A stretch of DNA of 64,000 nucleotides from Methylovirgula sp. HY1 (lineage in GTDB: Bacteria > Pseudomonadota > Alphaproteobacteria > Rhizobiales > Beijerinckiaceae): assembly GCF_019343105.1 (NCBI RefSeq), contig NZ_CP073765.1:214038-278037 (forward strand), read 5' to 3'. Positions within the stretch are counted from its first letter, which is position 1. Each line of letters begins with the position of its first letter. Under the pieces are notes generated by a model. The model did not search any database. It saw only the letters and a list, made by a program, of their open reading frames with translations, and was not told the DNA's origin. This document shows positions 1 through 8,386 of the stretch, in pieces. Made by a program: the position numbers and the translations under genes.

Positions 1-269
1 GCCAGCTCATCCTTCAGACCGTGCAGCGTCAGGTGCGGCATCTGTGCGATCCGTTCGACGATGAAGGATCGGTGCGGCTCCAGCGCCCGCTTGCGATGAC
101 CGCCCATCTTCCCGGGCGCAACCGATCCCGTCGTCCGATGACGCTGCGACCACTTCACGACAGAGGAAACTGCGACGCCGAAACGCTGCGCCACCAACCG
201 ACAGCTCTCGCCCGCCGCCGCCGCCGCAACGACACGCTCACGAAGATCATTAGAAAGAGGTCGCGCCAT
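1..269 (-). CDS. IS630-family transposase, N-terminal part, cut by window edge
   Basis: The minus strand from the ATG at 269 reads MARPLSNDLRERVVAAAAAG and stays open to the window edge (about 89 codons). This is the standard N-terminus of IS630-type transposases: a helix-turn-helix region (residues about 5-50, VAQRFGVAVSSVVKW) followed by a basic linker (GKMGGHRKRALEP). The DDE catalytic domain would lie to the left, outside the window, so integrity cannot be judged. The family is clear from the opening motif. Confidence 0.85.
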   Translation of the reverse strand, partial: MARPLSNDLRERVVAAAAAGESCRLVAQRFGVAVSSVVKWSQRHRTTGSVAPGKMGGHRKRALEPHRSFIVERIAQMPHLTLHGLKDEL

Positions 270-713
270 TGATGCTGGCCTCCTGCCCAGCCAGCATCTT
301 GAATCACAAACCTAAGCAAATGGGAATCCAACCGATTCTATAAAATCGTGAAATGCTCTAAAGTGCTCAAATGACATCGAAACCGGAGAGTTATGTTGCT
401 CCGCGATGGGCCTGGGGCAACAATGTGCCCGGCTGAACCAGCCTGGTGTTCAAAAGAATCGCACCGAAGTAGTAGCAGCGAAGTGGTGCCGTTTTCCTGT
501 TCCAAACCATCCCGGCCGGATTCGTCAGCGATTTCTCCCCTTCCGGGCGATACTGTCGATGGAATATATTGTGGAGATCTCGGGAAGATCTGCGCCGCAC
601 GTATTCCAGACGGTGCTTCGCCCGCGAACTTCCGCAGCCAAAATCATGGCCAGCGGCAAAAAATCCGGCTAGACAGATATGATCCGGTCGCAACCTATCA
701 GGTATATTGAAGA
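270..713. other. Intergenic region upstream of gmd
   Basis: This 444-bp stretch lies between the divergent IS630 transposase and gmd. Short ORFs on both strands have no recognisable domains and are probably spurious. The IS630 terminus should lie in its first 100 bp or so, but its inner half cannot be matched because the other end is outside the window. The promoter for gmd must lie here or be supplied by the IS. I see no convincing -35/-10 pair. Confidence 0.4.
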
Positions 714-1772
714 ATGTCTTCATCCAAGGTCGCATTGATAACGGGCATTACAGGCCAAGACGGGGCACTCCTTGCCGAACTGCTTCTGGCAAAAGGCTAT
801 ACCGTTCATGGCATCAAGCGCCGATCGTCGCTCATCAATACGGAACGTGTCGATCATCTCTATCACGATCCACATGAAGCGGATGTGCGCTTCTTCATGT
901 CCTATGGCGATCTGACCGATGCCACCAATCTGATCCGCATCGTGCAAGAGGTTCAGCCGGACGAGATCTATAATCTCGCCGCGCAAAGCCATGTTCAGGT
1001 CAGTTTCGAGACGCCGGAATATACGGCCAATTCCGATGCGCTCGGAACATTGCGCCTGCTCGAAGCGATAAGAATTCTCAACCTTTCTGAAAAGACGCGC
1101 TTCTACCAGGCTTCGACGTCCGAGCTTTACGGCAAGGTGCAGGCGATCCCACAAAATGAATCGACGCCATTTTATCCGCGCTCGCCTTATGGCGTCGCCA
1201 AGCTCTATGCCTATTGGATCACCGTCAATTATCGCGAAGCCTACGGCATGCATGCCTCGAACGGGATCCTGTTCAATCACGAAGGGCCGTCCCGCGCCGA
1301 AACTTTCGTCACCCGTAAAATCACGCGGGCCGTCGCAGCGATCCATTTGGGATTGCAAGACAAGCTCTATCTCGGAAATCTCGACGCCAAACGCGATTGG
1401 GGACATGCGCGCGATTATGTCGAGGGCATGTGGCGGATTCTTCAGCAAGACGAACCGGATGATTATGTGCTCGCCACCGGCGAGACCCATACGGTGCGGG
1501 AATTCGTCGAACGCGCCTTCGCCGAAGTCGGTGTGGAACTCGTCTGGAGCGGCGAAGGCGTCGCCGAGTGCGGTCGCGATCGCAAGACCGGCAAGACCCT
1601 CGTCGAGATCGATACGAATTATTTCCGTCCGACGGAAGTCGATCTGCTGCTCGGCGATCCGACCAAGGCGCGCGAAAAGCTCGGTTGGACTCATAAGACG
1701 ACATTTGCACAGCTCGTCGCCGAAATGGTCGCCAGCGATCTGATCGTCATGAAACAACGCGGTCACATTTGA
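714..1772 (+). CDS. gmd: GDP-mannose 4,6-dehydratase
   Basis: A 352-residue extended short-chain dehydrogenase that converts GDP-D-mannose to GDP-4-keto-6-deoxy-D-mannose, the first committed step to GDP-L-fucose and related deoxyhexoses. The Rossmann motif [14 protein letters not shown] is at residues 9-22. The catalytic S-x-E...YxxxK region reads STSELYGK and then [12 protein letters not shown] near residues 134-165. The GDP-mannose-binding stretch [17 protein letters not shown] is also present. Length matches the family (about 345-370). The ATG at 714 gives the usual start, although its ribosome-binding site is weak. fcl follows 85 bp downstream on the same strand, so the two are probably co-transcribed for cell-surface polysaccharide synthesis. 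Confidence 0.95.
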   Translation: MSSSKVALITGITGQDGALLAELLLAKGYTVHGIKRRSSLINTERVDHLYHDPHEADVRFFMSYGDLTDATNLIRIVQEVQPDEIYNLAAQSHVQVSFETPEYTANSDALGTLRLLEAIRILNLSEKTRFYQASTSELYGKVQAIPQNESTPFYPRSPYGVAKLYAYWITVNYREAYGMHASNGILFNHEGPSRAETFVTRKITRAVAAIHLGLQDKLYLGNLDAKRDWGHARDYVEGMWRILQQDEPDDYVLATGETHTVREFVERAFAEVGVELVWSGEGVAECGRDRKTGKTLVEIDTNYFRPTEVDLLLGDPTKAREKLGWTHKTTFAQLVAEMVASDLIVMKQRGHI

Positions 1773-1857
1773 TGGGCCGCCACAGCAACCAAAGCTCTTT
1801 GTTCCCAAAGGGCCTCGGCTCGGTGGAAATTGGCGATCGAGCACGAGTAATAAAAAA

Positions 1858-2814
1858 ATGAACGCGTCGCGTATCTTCCTCGCCGGTCACCGGGGCATGG
1901 TCGGCGCCGCTATCCAACGCCGTTTGGCGCGCGAAAATGTCGATGTTCTCACCGCCGGTCATGAGACACTCGATCTGCGTGAGCAGGCGGATGTCCGGGC
2001 TTATATGGAGCGCGAAAGGCCGGATGTCGTGGTCCTCGCCGCCGCCAAGGTCGGCGGCATATTGGCGAATGATTCTTTTCCAGCAGATTTTCTCGGCGAC
2101 AATCTCGCGATCGAATTGAATATCATCCATGAAGCGCATCGCGCCGGCGTCGAACGGCTGGTGTTTCTCGGTTCATCCTGTATCTATCCGAAATTTGCCG
2201 CGCAGCCGATCCGCGAAGAGGCCCTGCTGACCGGAGCGCTGGAGCCGACCAACGAGTGGTATGCAATTGCCAAAATCGCCGGCATCAAGCTCTGCCAAGC
2301 CTATCGCCGGCAATATGGCCGGCATTACATCTCGCTGATGCCGTGCAATCTCTATGGCCCCAACGACAATTTCGATCTGGCGACGAGCCACGTCTTGCCG
2401 GCGCTGATCCGCAAATTTCATGAAGCGAAGCAAGACCGTAAAAGTGAAGTCGTGGTGTGGGGTTCGGGCACGCCGCGGCGCGAATTCATGCATGTCGACG
2501 ATCTCGCCGACGCAACAGTTTTTCTTATGCGTCACTATGACGAGGATGGGCCGATCAATTGCGGCGCTGGATTCGATTTGTCCATTGGCGAGCTCGCGGA
2601 GAAGATCCGACGCATCGTCGAATTTGAGGGCCGGATCGTCTTCGATGCGACCAAGCCGGACGGGACTCCCCGCAAGCTCATGGATTCGAGCCGGATCGTC
2701 GCACAGGGCTGGAAGCCCAAGATCGACCTCGACGAAGGCATAGCCGACGCCTACCGGTGGTTTCTCGAACATCAAGCAGAGGAACATTCTCGGACGCGTG
2801 CTATGCGGCGTTAG
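1858..2814 (+). CDS. fcl: GDP-L-fucose synthase (GDP-4-keto-6-deoxymannose epimerase/reductase)
   Basis: A 318-residue SDR enzyme that epimerises and reduces the Gmd product to GDP-L-fucose with NADPH. The N-terminal Rossmann motif GHRGMVGAA is at residues 10-18. The family signature LGSSCIYP is near residue 105, and the catalytic Tyr/Lys lie in [15 protein letters not shown] near residues 133-147. The [10 protein letters not shown] substrate region follows. Length fits the family (about 310-325). The last residues (RTRAMRR) abut an IS630 remnant 6 bp downstream, so the natural C-terminus may have been slightly altered. With gmd it forms a complete GDP-L-fucose module. No glycosyltransferase that would use the product lies next to it. 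Confidence 0.94.
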   Translation: MNASRIFLAGHRGMVGAAIQRRLARENVDVLTAGHETLDLREQADVRAYMERERPDVVVLAAAKVGGILANDSFPADFLGDNLAIELNIIHEAHRAGVERLVFLGSSCIYPKFAAQPIREEALLTGALEPTNEWYAIAKIAGIKLCQAYRRQYGRHYISLMPCNLYGPNDNFDLATSHVLPALIRKFHEAKQDRKSEVVVWGSGTPRREFMHVDDLADATVFLMRHYDEDGPINCGAGFDLSIGELAEKIRRIVEFEGRIVFDATKPDGTPRKLMDSSRIVAQGWKPKIDLDEGIADAYRWFLEHQAEEHSRTRAMRR

Positions 2815-2820
2815 ATCGGT

Positions 2821-3003
2821 TCACGGTTTGTCGGGAGCGTATCCGGCGTTGGCGAAATAGTTTCGACATTCTTTGGCCTCGATGGCTTCGACGAGGTGGC
2901 CGATGTGACGCCACGTGTCCTCGACCGTTCGCTTCTGGCCATGTCGCATCCAGTGTTTGATTGTTTGATTTTGGTGAAGGCCTGCTCGATCGACTTGGGA
3001 CGC
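2821..3003 (-). pseudogene. IS630-family transposase, C-terminal remnant
   Basis: The minus strand encodes the typical IS630 tail: first a frame reading KSIEQAFTKIK (the catalytic-Glu region, normally NPIEQ-FAKLK), then after a frame change KHWMRHGQKRTVEDTWRHIG and ECRNYFANAGYAPDKP before a stop at 2821. The two pieces lie in different frames, and the first two-thirds of the gene are missing. It is a decayed fragment. The fragment and the IS630 piece at 1-269 bracket gmd-fcl, but both are on the minus strand and each is incomplete, so they are not halves of one split gene. Confidence 0.75.
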
Positions 3004-3109
3004 TCGCACCGCTTACGATATGCGCGGGGGTGCGATGTCTATTACGTGACTCTGTTATCGAAAATGCCGCGGTAATATAGTACATCCATCTGAATTTGCC
3101 CCCGGCAGG

Positions 3110-3182
3110 GCACGATCGAAGAGCAAACTGCGTATGCGCCGAAGGTGCATACCAGTTTGCGGTATCGTGCTGTCAATTTTTT
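3110..3182. other. Long imperfect hairpin followed by a T-run
   Basis: Nested inverted repeats share one axis. Outer arms are GCACGAT (3110-3116) and ATCGTGC (3164-3170). Next come GCAAACT and AGTTTGC, then GTATGC and GCATAC, around a short loop. A run of six T (3177-3182) follows a few bases downstream. The structure could be a Rho-independent terminator, a small RNA or an IS terminus. No gene directly upstream on the plus strand needs a terminator here apart from the IS630 remnant. Confidence 0.4.
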
Positions 3183-3379
3183 CAGTCCCAAGGGGTCTAT
3201 TCTGTCCTGAAATGGTATGGGTTTGCCGCTCTCGTTGAGTGTCTAACTACTTGTTTTAATGGCATTGTTTGGATAATTGCATAGGGGTAGGGGTAGGCAT
3301 CAAAATTAGTCGGCCGATCGCTGCGCGATTGCGATTTTGGTGTGTTTTTGGGTGTTTTCTGCCGGTACGGTTAGAAATG

Positions 3380-3811
3380 GTGAGAGCGGATCAGATGTGG
3401 TTGGCTCTCACCTATTTTGCGGGTTCCTACCTATAATAAGTGAGAACGATCTAACATATTGATTTATTTTGATGTTTTAAATAGTGATTTGCGGGTTTCG
3501 CGGCTATCCGTACTCGATGATGCGAAAAAATGTGATATTACGAAAAATAGGTGAGAGCGATTTGCTCTTACTTAGATTTTAGCGTAATACATTGAATTAA
3601 TGTGTAATTGATATATGAATAGGTGAGAGCATTGATTCTCACCTATTTTATTTGTATGTGCTTGATTTATATAATTGTGTTGGTGAGAATATGTCAGATA
3701 GGTTGGTTCTTACCTTTAAAAGGTGAGAATGTGGGTTCTTACGTGAGAATGGTGGTTCTCACTTAAAATAAGTGAGAACGTTGGTTCTCGCGTGAGAATG
3801 TAGTCTCTTAC
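3380..3811. repeat. Array of 20-21 bp palindromic boxes (GTGAGA...TCTCAC)
   Basis: Eight inverted-repeat boxes and one half-site occupy an AT-rich 430-bp stretch with no plausible gene. Box positions are 3380-3411, half-site 3440-3447, 3551-3571, 3623-3642, 3683-3713, 3723-3742, 3743-3762, 3772-3791 and 3792-3811. The core is GTGAGARY, a spacer, then RYTCTYAC. Spacers are 4-5 bp in six boxes and 15-16 bp in two, a difference of one helical turn. Two pairs abut exactly (3742/3743 and 3791/3792). Base composition is far more AT-rich than the surroundings. This is what an array of dimeric protein-binding sites looks like: operator cluster, centromere-like partition site or origin iterons. The right side stops 14 bp before an IS3 end, so the array may be truncated. 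Confidence 0.75.
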
Positions 3812-3825
3812 TCGTTATTGGTAAG

Positions 3826-4174
3826 TGGCCTGCTGCCGGTTTGATGGACACGCAGTTAAGCTAACCCCGCTTTGGTTTCGAACTCAATCGGGCTGAGATA
3901 GCCCAAAGTCGAGTGCCTGCGAACCGCGTTGTAGAAACGCTCGATGTAATCGAACACGTCGGCTCTCGCCTGGTCTCTGGTCCTATAGACTTTTGCTGCC
4001 GTTCGCTCGGTCTTGAGCGACGAGAAGAAGCTCTCCATCGCGGCGTTGTCCCAGCAATTGCCGGATCGGCTCATCGAACAAGCAACACCATGCTCGGCGA
4101 GCAAGCGCTGGAACGGCTCGCTCGTATATTGGCTGCCGCGATCCGAGTGATGTAGCAGAGCATTCGGTCTTCCA
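3826..4174 (-). mobile_element. IS3-family element, truncated 3' part
   Basis: This is the 3' end of the same IS3 found complete at 61376-62619. The terminal repeat TGGCCTGCTGCCGGTTTGAT begins at 3826. On the minus strand it encodes the last about 95 residues of OrfB, including HHSDRGSQYTSEPFQRLL, NCWDNAAMESFFSSLK with the catalytic Glu, and a tail ending FETKAGLA. Similarity to the full copy stops abruptly at about 4174, where sequence leading into an IS66 begins. The fragment cannot encode an active transposase. Confidence 0.88.
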
Positions 4175-4282
4175 GTATCCCTACGCTAGCGGCCGCCTGG
4201 CGTTGATCTCGATATTGGAGATAGCTTTCCGAAGAGTGGCACGATGATCGTGTCCACTTATGGATAATGGACACCATCGCTA

Positions 4283-4660
4283 ATGTCGGTCGGCAATGAC
4301 GAAGATTTTGTGCCGGGCGGGCGCAAGCGTCGATCCTGGACGCGGGACGAGAAGCGTCGGATCGTTGAAGAGAGCCTTCAGGACGGGGCGTCGATCGCCG
4401 AGGTCGCCCGACGTCACGAGCTCAACGCCAATCTCTTGTTCACCTGGCGTCGCAAGATGGGCATTGAGCCGACTGAGCAGCCCGTCCCGATGGAAATCGT
4501 CCCCGTGACGATTGCGCGGGGATTGGCCGGGGAAGAGCATTGCCCGGATGTGGCCGGCCAGATGGAAATCATTCTTGCGGAAGGCGAGCGGATCATCGTT
4601 TGGGCCGATGTCGAGACGGCGGCGTTGTCGCGCGTATTGAAGGCATTGTCGCGGCGATGA
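4283..4660 (+). CDS. tnpA: IS66-family accessory protein TnpA (first IS66)
   Basis: A 125-residue IS66 first ORF. It has a helix-turn-helix of the IS66/IS3 OrfA type (residues about 17-60, SWTRDEKRRIVEESLQDGAS then NLLFTWRRKMG) and the C-terminal region with EIILAEGERIIVWADVE typical of IS66 TnpA. It overlaps the start of tnpB at 4657 (ATGA), the usual translational coupling in these elements. The left terminus of the element is not clear. A candidate boundary lies at about 4175-4190, directly after the truncated IS3. Confidence 0.88.
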   Translation: MSVGNDEDFVPGGRKRRSWTRDEKRRIVEESLQDGASIAEVARRHELNANLLFTWRRKMGIEPTEQPVPMEIVPVTIARGLAGEEHCPDVAGQMEIILAEGERIIVWADVETAALSRVLKALSRR

Positions 4661-4773
4661 TTCCGATTCCGAGCGGCGTCAGGGTCTGGATTGCGACTGG
4701 GCATACCGACATGCGGCGTGGCATGCAGGGTCTGGCGCTGCAGGTCCAAGAGAGTTTGAAACGCAATCCCCAT
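4657..4773 (+). pseudogene. tnpB: IS66 TnpB, N-terminal fragment (interrupted)
   Basis: The first 39 codons of an IS66 TnpB: MIPIPSGVRVWIATGHTDMR, then an in-frame stretch ending LKRNPH. After His-39 the reading frame runs into the 94-bp inverted repeat of an inserted element. The rest of the protein, beginning HAGDLYIFRGRRGDL, resumes at 10716 in the correct frame. Joining the pieces gives about 115 residues, the normal TnpB length. The gene is therefore split by an insertion of about 5.9 kb rather than decayed. Confidence 0.9.
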
Positions 4774-4859
4774 ATATGTGTCGGGCGTGGATATGTGGCG
4801 GCGCGGTCCAGGAGCCGCTGATTCCGCAGCGTTCTCGGATTTCGCCGACACATAATATC
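4766..4859 (+). repeat. Left terminal inverted repeat of RIT element (94 bp)
   Basis: Positions 4766-4859 are the exact reverse complement of 10601-10694. All 94 bases match by eye. The repeat contains three versions of the word ATATGTGKCGG: at the outer end, near the middle and, inverted, at the inner end. These are probably binding sites for the tyrosine recombinases. The stop codon of ritC lies inside the inner edge of this copy. Confidence 0.9.
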
Positions 4860-5260
4860 AGATGCCTTCGAGCAGCCGCAGCACCGCATCCTTGGGTTTG
4901 AAGCGAGCGGCGTCGGCGCCAGAGACCCCCGCCTTTTCCAGCCCTCGTCGCATCATCTCGACGTCTGCTGCGGCGTAGCGATGCGTGGTCGCTACTTGCG
5001 AATGCCCCAGCCACGCCTGGATGGTTAGAAGGTCCACGCCCGATTGCAACAGCGTCATTGCAAGCGAGTGTCGAAAGACGTGAGGCGATATGGGTTTGCG
5101 CCCCAGGTCCGGGATGGTCGCCGTCGCTGTTGCGACGGCCCGCCGCACGATGTGCGTCGCTCCAAAGCGCGTCAGCCGTGTCTCGTGCGTGCCGACGAAG
5201 AGTGGGCGCGTCTCATGGAGAGCGACGCCTCGCTCGTTCAGCAGCGCCTTCAGTCCTTTT
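4858..5260 (-). pseudogene. ritC: ritC tyrosine recombinase, C-terminal half (interrupted)
   Basis: About 134 codons of the catalytic domain of the third RIT recombinase, with the conserved HVFRHSLAMTLLQSG (His-x-x-Arg) and the LGHSQVATTHRYAAAD block carrying the nucleophilic Tyr. The stop is at 4858, within the terminal repeat. The piece has no start of its own: at 5260 it meets the end of the second IS66. If that IS and one copy of its 8-bp duplication are removed, the frame continues into the N-terminal half at 7774-8386 (PSDLVKG then LKALLNERG). The rebuilt protein is about 338 residues, normal for the family. Confidence 0.9.
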
Positions 5261-5358
5261 GTAAGCGCTCAACCGACACCCTTGTATTTTGATTGATTTG
5301 AGCATGCGAGAACAGCCTGCGTTTGCAGGAGGTGCGGGCATTGTCAGGAGACATCAAA

Positions 5359-5751
5359 ATGGACGTCCAATTGGACGTCTCCAAATCGGGGTACGCTGGT
5401 CGGCTTGATGTGATTGAGGGTCCAACTGGGCGACGACAGCGGACGAATGCCGAAAAGGCCCAGATTGCAGCGGAGAGCTTGAGGGCGGGAGCCAGTATTG
5501 CCGAGATGGCGCGTCGTTACGCGATTACGCGGTGGCAGATTTACGACTGGCGCAAGCGGCTGAGAGACGGACGCCTGGTCGCTGAAGGCACTCCTCATTT
5601 TGCAGCAGTGATTGTCGAAGAGCCTCCACAGAGACCAGCCGCGCACGCCTTTATCGAAATCGTTGTCGGGGATGTCATTATCCGCGCGGGTCGGCATGCT
5701 GACGAAGACCATTTGGCACAGGTGATCCGTGCGGCGCGGATGGTGCGATGA
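5359..5751 (+). CDS. tnpA: IS66-family accessory protein TnpA (second IS66)
   Basis: I chose the ATG at 5359, which has AGGAG 8 bp upstream. The in-frame TTG at 5323 is less likely. The product (130 residues) has the OrfA helix-turn-helix TNAEKAQIAAESLRAGASIA then ITRWQIYDWRKRLRDG at residues about 28-72, and the C-terminal FIEIVVGDVIIRAG strand region common to IS66 TnpA. It overlaps tnpB by ATGA at 5748. The role of TnpA in IS66 transposition is not firmly established; it is needed in some elements. Confidence 0.88.
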   Translation: MDVQLDVSKSGYAGRLDVIEGPTGRRQRTNAEKAQIAAESLRAGASIAEMARRYAITRWQIYDWRKRLRDGRLVAEGTPHFAAVIVEEPPQRPAAHAFIEIVVGDVIIRAGRHADEDHLAQVIRAARMVR

Positions 5752-6101
5752 TTGCGGCTGGGGAGCATCTTCGTATTTATGTGGCGACGCGGCCGGTTGA
5801 CTTCCGATGCGGCCACGACGGTCTCGCGGCGCTTGTGGAGCCGATATTCGGACTTGATCCTTTTAGCGGGGCTGCCTTCGTCTTTCGCGCGAAGCGGGCT
5901 GACAGAATCAAGATCCTCGTCTGGGATCAAACCGGTCTGGTTCTGATCCACAAGCGGCTTGAGGGTTGCAAGTTCGTATGGCCGCAGGTTCGCAACGGCG
6001 TGATGGTGATGTCGGCGGTTCAATTTTCGGCGCTCTTTTCAGGCCTCGACTGGATGTTGATCCGGGCCGAACGACAGCGTCCTCCACAGCTTGCGGGATG
6101 A
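5748..6101 (+). CDS. tnpB: IS66-family accessory protein TnpB (second IS66)
   Basis: A 117-residue TnpB_IS66 protein (the IS66 Orf2 family, unrelated to the RNA-guided TnpB nuclease). Family landmarks are VATRPVDFRCGHDGLAALVE near the start, FRAKRADRIKILVWDQTGLV in the middle and KRLEGCKFVWPQ. It is translationally coupled to tnpA. It appears complete, unlike the split copy in the first IS66. Confidence 0.9.
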   Translation: MIAAGEHLRIYVATRPVDFRCGHDGLAALVEPIFGLDPFSGAAFVFRAKRADRIKILVWDQTGLVLIHKRLEGCKFVWPQVRNGVMVMSAVQFSALFSGLDWMLIRAERQRPPQLAG

Positions 6102-6169
6102 CTGCGGCGCAGTGACTCGGGTCAGTTTTTTCGTCATGGTTCCTGCCGCCGTTTGGCGTAGAATGACGC

Positions 6170-7753
6170 ATGGACATTGCGTCGCTCAGCGTAGAAAACA
6201 CGGCCTTGAAGGAGCTTCTGGCGCAGACGCAAGCAAGTCTTGCGGAGCATCAGGCGGCCTTGGCTCAGTCGGAAGAAGCACGCCGGCGGCTGGAAAGTAT
6301 CCTCAGCAATTTACGGCGCGAGAAATTCGGCGCGACATCGGAAAAGCTGAGCCCCGAACAATATAATCTTCCGCTTGAAGATGTCGAAATCGCCCAAGGG
6401 ATTCTCGATGCCGCGCATGAAAGGGCTCAAGCGCTCATCAGGCCGGTACCCAAAGAGCCCGGCACCCGAAATGGCAATCGTGGGTGCCTGCCGTTTCATC
6501 TGCCGCGGGTGGAACGGATCATAGAGCCTGAGAGTACACAATGTCCGTGCGGCTGCGGCGAGATGGCAAGGATCGGCGAGGACGTCTCGGAGAGGCTCGA
6601 CAGGATACCCGCGCAATTGCGTGTGCTCGTCACCCGCCGTCCTAAATATGTTTGCCGTCACTGCGCCGGCGCCGTCGTTCAGGCGCACGCGCCAGAGCAT
6701 ATCGTGCCAAGCGGCTTGCCGACCGAGGCCCTGATCGCTCAGATCATCGTCGCCAAGTTCGGTGATCATCTGCCGTTTTATCGCCAGGCCAAAATCTATG
6801 CCCGGGAAGGCATCGTGCTTGATCGGGCGAGCCTCGGCAACTGGGTCGGCCGTGCCTGCTTCCATCTTCGCCCGGTAGGCGATTGCATGCACAGGCATCT
6901 TGCCCAGGCCGCTCGGCTCTTCATGGACGAAACAACGGCACCGGTCCTCGATCCCGGACGCAAGCAGACCAGGAAAGGTTACTTCTGGGCGATTGCTTGC
7001 GATGACCGAGGCCATAGCGGCATTGGTCCGCCTATTGTCGTGTTCAAATATGCAGCCGGGCGCAGCGGCCGTTTCGCCGAAGAGTTCCTGAGCGGCTTTC
7101 GGGGCCGGTTCCTGCAATGCGATGGCTATGACGGCTACGATCGCCTCACCCGGCTGGAACGGCCGGAAGGACCATGGAGCCTTGTGCATTGCTGGAGCCA
7201 CCTGCGCCGCCGTTTTGTCAAACAGATGCGCAACACGAAATCCCCGATTGCGGAAACCGCTGTTCGTCAGATCGCCGCGCTCTACGCCATCGAAGCGACA
7301 GTGCGTGGCCATGCGCCGGAGGCCCGGCTCACGATGCGGCGGCGACAGTCAGCACCAATTATCGAGGCGTTAAAGCCATGGCTCGAAAAACAATTGTCGA
7401 TGATCTCTTCAGGTTCCGTGCTGGCGGAAGACATCCGCTATGCGCTCAATCACTGGGAAGGCCTGACGCGCTTCCTTGAAGATGGCCGTCTCGAGCTGGA
7501 TACGAACCCTGTTGAGAACTCGATCAGGCCAATAGCGCTAACGCGCAAAAATGCGCTCTTTGCGGGCCACGAAATCGGCGCCGAAAATTGGGCTCTTCTG
7601 GCCTCCATCGTCGGCACCTGCAAACTCAACGACGTTGACCCTGTCGCCTATCTCGAAAAGACCCTGGTCGCCATCATCAACGGCCATCCCCAAAGCCAAA
7701 TCGACGAACTCATGCCATGGCGCTTCCAAAGAATGTCAAGCCGAAACCAATAG
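6170..7753 (+). CDS. tnpC: IS66-family transposase TnpC (second IS66)
   Basis: A 527-residue DDE transposase. The N-terminus is a coiled coil with a leucine-zipper-like heptad pattern (residues about 1-60). Next is a zinc-binding region with CPCGCGEM and CRHCAG (residues about 125-165), followed by the DDE core: the first Asp in LFMDETTAPVLDPG, the second in QCDGYDGYDRL, and the Glu in TNPVENSIRPIALTRKNALF. The C-terminal IS66 domain ends with the LMPWRFQ motif. Length and motifs are normal and no frameshift is visible. It stops 20 bp before the right terminal repeat. Confidence 0.93.
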   Translation: MDIASLSVENTALKELLAQTQASLAEHQAALAQSEEARRRLESILSNLRREKFGATSEKLSPEQYNLPLEDVEIAQGILDAAHERAQALIRPVPKEPGTRNGNRGCLPFHLPRVERIIEPESTQCPCGCGEMARIGEDVSERLDRIPAQLRVLVTRRPKYVCRHCAGAVVQAHAPEHIVPSGLPTEALIAQIIVAKFGDHLPFYRQAKIYAREGIVLDRASLGNWVGRACFHLRPVGDCMHRHLAQAARLFMDETTAPVLDPGRKQTRKGYFWAIACDDRGHSGIGPPIVVFKYAAGRSGRFAEEFLSGFRGRFLQCDGYDGYDRLTRLERPEGPWSLVHCWSHLRRRFVKQMRNTKSPIAETAVRQIAALYAIEATVRGHAPEARLTMRRRQSAPIIEALKPWLEKQLSMISSGSVLAEDIRYALNHWEGLTRFLEDGRLELDTNPVENSIRPIALTRKNALFAGHEIGAENWALLASIVGTCKLNDVDPVAYLEKTLVAIINGHPQSQIDELMPWRFQRMSSRNQ

Positions 7754-7773
7754 GGCTTCGATAAAGCGCTTAC

Positions 7774-8386
7774 GTCCTTTTACGAGATCGCTCGGAATTG
7801 GCACGATCCGTTCCTTGCGCCCCTTGCCGCGCAGGAGGACCTGCGATCGTGGGCGATCCAACTGGAGATCGGCAGCGTTCACGCCGATGGCTTCAGAAAC
7901 GCGCGCTCCGGTGCGCGCCAGGAAAAGCAAAAGCGCCCGATCGCGCCGGCCGCGCGGCGTTTGTTGATCCGGCGCATTGATCAGAGCATCGAGCTCGTTT
8001 CGGGACAGATGATGCGTGACTTCGATGTGCGTTCTTTTAATCGGGATGGCGAGAATGCGTTGGGCGATTCCCAGCGACGCGGGGTCGTTCGCCGCCACAT
8101 GATGGAAAAAGGATCGGATAGCCGTCAGGCGCGCGTTTCGCGTCTGAATCGAGTTCTTGCGCTTCACTTCAAGCTCGTCCAGGAAAGCAAGAACGAGGTC
8201 TCGATCGAAATCCGCGACCCCCAATGCCGATGGCTGACGCCCGGTTCTTTCGGCGACGAATAGCACCAACATACGCAAGGCGTCTCGGTAGCTGGCGACG
8301 GTTGAAGGACTTGCGTTTCTTTGGTTGGTCAGCCGGCTTCGAAAAAACGTCTCCAGCAGCGGCGCAAGCGAGAGATGTGCGCTCAT
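7774..8386 (-). pseudogene. ritC: ritC tyrosine recombinase, N-terminal half (interrupted)
   Basis: The start ATG at 8386 overlaps the end of ritB. About 204 codons remain before the second IS66. They contain the N-terminal SAM-like core-binding domain (residues about 5-110, with SPSTVASYRDALRMLVLFV) and the first part of the catalytic domain, including the conserved Arg in ARTGARVSEAIGV. Beyond 7774 the frame reads into IS66 and ends quickly with RKRFIEALLVSA. The matching catalytic half is at 4858-5260. Confidence 0.9.

Larger units (their letters stand above)
5261..7773 (+). mobile_element. IS66-family insertion sequence, complete (second IS66)
   Basis: A 2513-bp element whose ends begin GTAAGCGCT in inverted orientation (5261 onward, and ending at 7773), flanked by the direct repeat GTCCTTTT at 5253-5260 and 7774-7781. 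The 8-bp duplication is the size typical of IS66. It holds tnpA, tnpB and tnpC in order with open frames. It lies inside ritC of the RIT element. All three ORFs appear intact, so this may be an active copy. Confidence 0.93.

Noticed and set aside
720..1844. 374-codon minus-strand ORF
   Set aside because: It is the mirror of gmd; the plus strand has clear GDP-mannose dehydratase motifs and the minus product has none.
1..3003. gmd-fcl as cargo of one IS630 split in two
   Set aside because: The left piece is an N-terminus and the right piece a C-terminus on the same strand, in the wrong order for one gene interrupted by gmd-fcl.
3380..3811. CRISPR array
   Set aside because: Repeats are short, palindromic and unevenly spaced, with no unique spacers of constant length and no cas genes.
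3100..3825. Plasmid replication origin with iterons
   Set aside because: Possible, but no rep, repABC or parAB gene is in the window, so I list the array without assigning it as an origin.
6311..7312. 333-codon minus-strand ORF inside IS66
   Set aside because: It is antisense to tnpC, which has all catalytic residues.
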